A stretch of DNA of 64,000 nt from Stenopsyche tienmushanensis. Taxonomy: Eukaryota; Arthropoda; Insecta; Trichoptera; Stenopsychidae. Below are positions 61,500-64,000 of the stretch, in pieces. The position numbers were made by a program, and so were the translations under genes. The stretch lies in NCBI GenBank assembly GCA_008973525.1, contig WACJ01000079.1, forward strand, positions 744,001 through 808,000, written 5' to 3'. Under the pieces are notes generated by a model that worked only from the letters and a program-made list of their open reading frames with translations, was not told where the DNA came from and searched no databases. Position 1 is the stretch's first letter. Each line of letters opens with the position of its first letter.

Positions 61500-62470
61500 T
61501 AGAAGATAATAAAGAGTCCTTTGTCGGATAGAATACGTCTTCGAATCCAACGAACCACTGCCCACTTCAAGAGATTCAGGTGGGTGTTAGACTCCACGAT
61601 GCCCAGCCATAAAACCCCAGGGAGGAGCCAACCCTACGCTCGTACAGCCCCTGGGGTAATGTTGTGGAGTAAAGGTGCGTGAAAGTAGCCTCATCGGTTT
61701 GCTCATCAAACGCAGCTGGGGTAGCCCAGCTAACATGAGTTGGGAGCGCAGGTCATCCTTTTCTACGCTCCCATAAAGGGATATGTGGAACAGCCGATTA
61801 CACTTATTGGTGGAGACTGTGTCAAAGGCTACTATCTTCAACAGACTTTGCATACAGGGGAGAACGGTTTTAGGCTGTTCGAACGGCGACTCGTCTCCTT
61901 GGTACTACAAATAACCGAACCGATACGAGTACCACAGGGAAAGAGTAGCCCCTGCAGTCCGTCCTCTGCTGTAGCGCCCTTCAAACTGAGTTTGGACTCG
62001 TGGTGGCAGTAAACTCGTGGTAGTATTCCTTTGAATTTAGCTTTAACATTTGTCCTTTCTTTTCCGCCGCACCTTCGGGTGCAATAGTCTGAAGCTGGTT
62101 TTCCTGCAAAAACCTCGCCTCCTCAGGAGGGCGCAGAGCAAAAGGGGTGGGCGCCTGGACGCTCTGCGCGTAGCGTTTATAGCGAGACTAAAAGATCAGT
62201 GGAAGACACTCTATATGTGGCTAGTCCGGGGTAACCCAGAACAGACCATACAGCAGCGCAGGAAATGGTTTCAATTGATAATGAGCCCCCATTCAGTAAG
62301 TCGCTATCTGTCGTCTGTTATCTACCCATTTCAAGAGGGTGTTCTCGTTGGAGTCGGAGACGATGCGAAGAGCGGAGTCCTGTGATACTAAGGGGCTTAC
62401 CACTTGGACAGTCCACAAACCCAACGGCACTCAGTCGCCAGACTGTCATAATGATAGTACGCCTGTACAC
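61500..62470 (+). other. GC-rich, hairpin-dense region of unknown nature
   Basis: A block of about 1 kb whose GC content is far above the window. It contains a series of exact stems: ACTCCAC/GTGGAGT (61591-61597, 61664-61670) enclosing CCCCAGGG/CCCTGGGG (61615-61622, 61649-61656); AGCTGGG/CCCAGCT (61714-61731, GTAG loop); TGGGAGCG/CGCTCCCA (61741-61773); GCACC-TTCG-GGTGC (62069-62082, a stable UUCG tetraloop); CCTCC-TCA-GGAGG (62118-62130); GCGCAGAGC/GCTCTGCGC (62131-62139, 62161-62169). Open frames up to 111 codons exist but none is recognisable. Such density suggests a structured RNA: the untranslated region of a retroelement, or a non-coding RNA gene. Known families (RNase P/MRP, SRP, U RNAs) were considered and I could not match them. 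Confidence 0.45.
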
Positions 62471-62601
62471 AACTATTTTATTATTGACATGTGTTACATG
62501 ACCTTCAATTTATGCTGCCAGTTCTCAGTCTATGCATGCGGTAGGGAAAATTAATTTGAACATCACGAAAAGTAAAACTCCAATCGACAGTTGATCAGAA
62601 A

Positions 62602-62706
62602 GAGACGGAGAATCGTTCATATTTTCTCCGTCTCCGTCGCACACACCATATATAAGCTACGTATATGCGCCGTGCCACTTCTGCTGTGTGTGTGTCTATA
62701 CGTAGC
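62602..62706. repeat. Two adjacent perfect hairpins
   Basis: GAGACGGAGAA (62602-62612) pairs exactly with 62624-62634, loop 11 nt; GCTACGTATA (62656-62665) pairs exactly with 62697-62706 around a TGTGTGTG run. The first uses the CTCCGTCTC motif seen in the TTAA MITEs. Confidence 0.7.
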
Positions 62707-62867
62707 GTAAAACAACTACATACCCGTAGCTTGCCTATTTTATTATATATTACACAATACGACACACGACCTCACAGTTAACATTTTCTATTTAAAACCA
62801 ACTATTCGATCTTTTTGTTCTTAGGATTGTTAAAATAAATGGACATACATATTATCCAGAAATAACA

Positions 62868-62939
62868 TCCCGTATGGTCTAGTGGCTAGGATACCTGGCT
62901 TTCACCCAGGAGGCTCGGGTTCGATTCCCGGTACGGGAA
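62868..62939 (+). tRNA. tRNA-Glu (TTC)
   Basis: Last tRNA gene of the window; same body as the other TTC genes. Anticodon at 62901-62903, discriminator A at 62939, stop C-T5 (62942-62946). It lies 160 bp past the hairpin pair. Confidence 0.97.
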
Positions 62940-62946
62940 ACTTTTT

Positions 62947-64000
62947 GAGCTTATTTATTATTTAGAGCCCGCCCTGCGTTAACGAATTCGTACATCGACA
63001 TAGATAAATATAATAATTGTGATAACTAAACAATTATTCTCGTTTCACAAAAAAATATTTTTAGGCCTCATCAACAAACTTTGAATTGTGTTAAAATCAA
63101 GTTTTAATGTTGAAGAGAGCTCATAGAATTCGTATTAAATAATTAATCAAAAAATCTAGACGCCTAAATTTGTTTAACAAGTTTCATCGAATACGCCGAT
63201 GTTTCGAAAGGCTTTCTACAATCTCCTAAGAGGTCTACAGATTATTGAATAAATTCTGAATCATTAAATCCTATCTCTAATAGAGTAAACACTACCACAA
63301 CCCGTCTATCAATTAATATCTGGATGAAGTTTGCAATAAAATTATGATTGATTCGTTTCTTGTTTAGCTAACAGCCTCTCATAGCAGATCTTAGACTAAT
63401 TACGAACTTGAGCGATCGCCATAAATGCCCATTCAATTCGAGAACAGTTCCAATGCTTCCCTTCTTTCTCCTCGGCTTTCAGTATCGTTTTAATCGTACA
63501 CTTACACAGTATCAATTATTTTTAAAATCATTAAAGCATTCACCGTAATTACGTTTAATATCGCGTTTTTGAGCTTAATTGAGAGGAACTCAACGCGAAA
63601 GGGTTGCATAACGCGAGGTGACTTAGGTAAATGTCCACTTCCGGCTAATGACCGAAGCAAAGAATAACTGGTTACATTTTTGCAAAAGGGGAAGGGAACC
63701 GTCTTCTTTTTGCCGATTGTTCAATCGGTAATGCGGTAATTAGTGTCAAAAGAAGTGATCGTTATCGGTCCATAGGGAATGCCACATGATCTCTATTATT
63801 TTCGCTCTCGGTGTCTTCTTTCGTTTTTTTTGAGAAGAAAGGAGTGTAGCGGGTGGGATGAAAGGAGAGTAAATCAGAGTGGGCACACCTTTTTATTATA
63901 TTGCGCAGAGAATGAAAGTACTTCAAGAGGGTTGTGCTGCCATACTTTAACGACGTTTTATTATATACAAATGGCAATATTTGGGACTAAGAATAACTCA
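62947..64000. other. Intergenic to window end
   Basis: No supported gene. 63600-63900 is somewhat GC-richer; the minus-strand frame at 63762-63977 has no recognisable feature. Confidence 0.45.

Noticed and set aside
61500..62470. RNase P, RNase MRP, SRP or spliceosomal RNA gene
   Set aside because: I could not place any of their conserved core motifs in the hairpin block, and the block is longer than these genes.
153..62939. tRNA-derived SINE explanation for the tRNA-Glu copies
   Set aside because: Each copy ends at its own oligo-T stop, has fully paired stems and lacks any shared downstream body or A-tail.
1..64000. CRISPR array, operon structure or bacterial gene order
   Set aside because: No spaced direct repeats of CRISPR type, no contiguous long bacterial frames; introns, Pol III tRNA stops and insect transposons show a eukaryotic nuclear sequence.

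Overview
The window reads as AT-rich nuclear DNA of an insect or close arthropod relative. The evidence is one spliced gene for a glycine/tyrosine-rich cuticular protein with an insect-style 12-bp first coding exon, and a dense load of decayed mariner, hAT-like and TTAA-flanked (piggyBac-like) DNA transposons. Gene density is very low. Only one protein-coding gene is well supported; almost all other open frames look like chance frames, antisense shadows of the cuticle gene, or transposon remnants.

The second coherent signal is tRNA. Ten intact tRNA-Glu genes lie here and I found no other isotype: five at 0.15-9.0 kb (one on the minus strand), one at 33 kb, and four at 59.6-62.9 kb. Six carry anticodon TTC and four carry CTC. 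The two classes differ at only two places: position 34 and one compensated acceptor pair (4:69). One gene (59938) has the CTC anticodon in the TTC-type body.

Layout: 0-9 kb, tRNA-Glu cluster with a 21-bp minisatellite and two hAT remnants. 10-20 kb, mariner fragments, a TTAA MITE, a large hAT remnant and a second hAT-like family. 23-24 kb, a probable MITE. 26.2-28.9 kb, the cuticular protein gene with TATA box, initiator, four coding exons and poly(A) signals. 29.7-30.4 kb, ~120-bp repeats and a foldback. 33 kb, tRNA-Glu. 36-49 kb, two internally deleted mariners with both inverted ends, an hAT MITE with a perfect 8-bp target duplication, TTAA MITEs and an unidentified coding-like pseudogene. 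54-57 kb, another TTAA MITE and a 523-bp element with perfect 23-bp ends. 59.6-62.9 kb, second tRNA-Glu cluster enclosing an unusually GC-rich, hairpin-dense block (about 61.5-62.75 kb) that I could not assign.

The tRNA genes would serve glutamate decoding (GAA and GAG codons); the cuticle protein would be secreted by epidermal cells. I see no functional link between them, and the transposons appear inactive.
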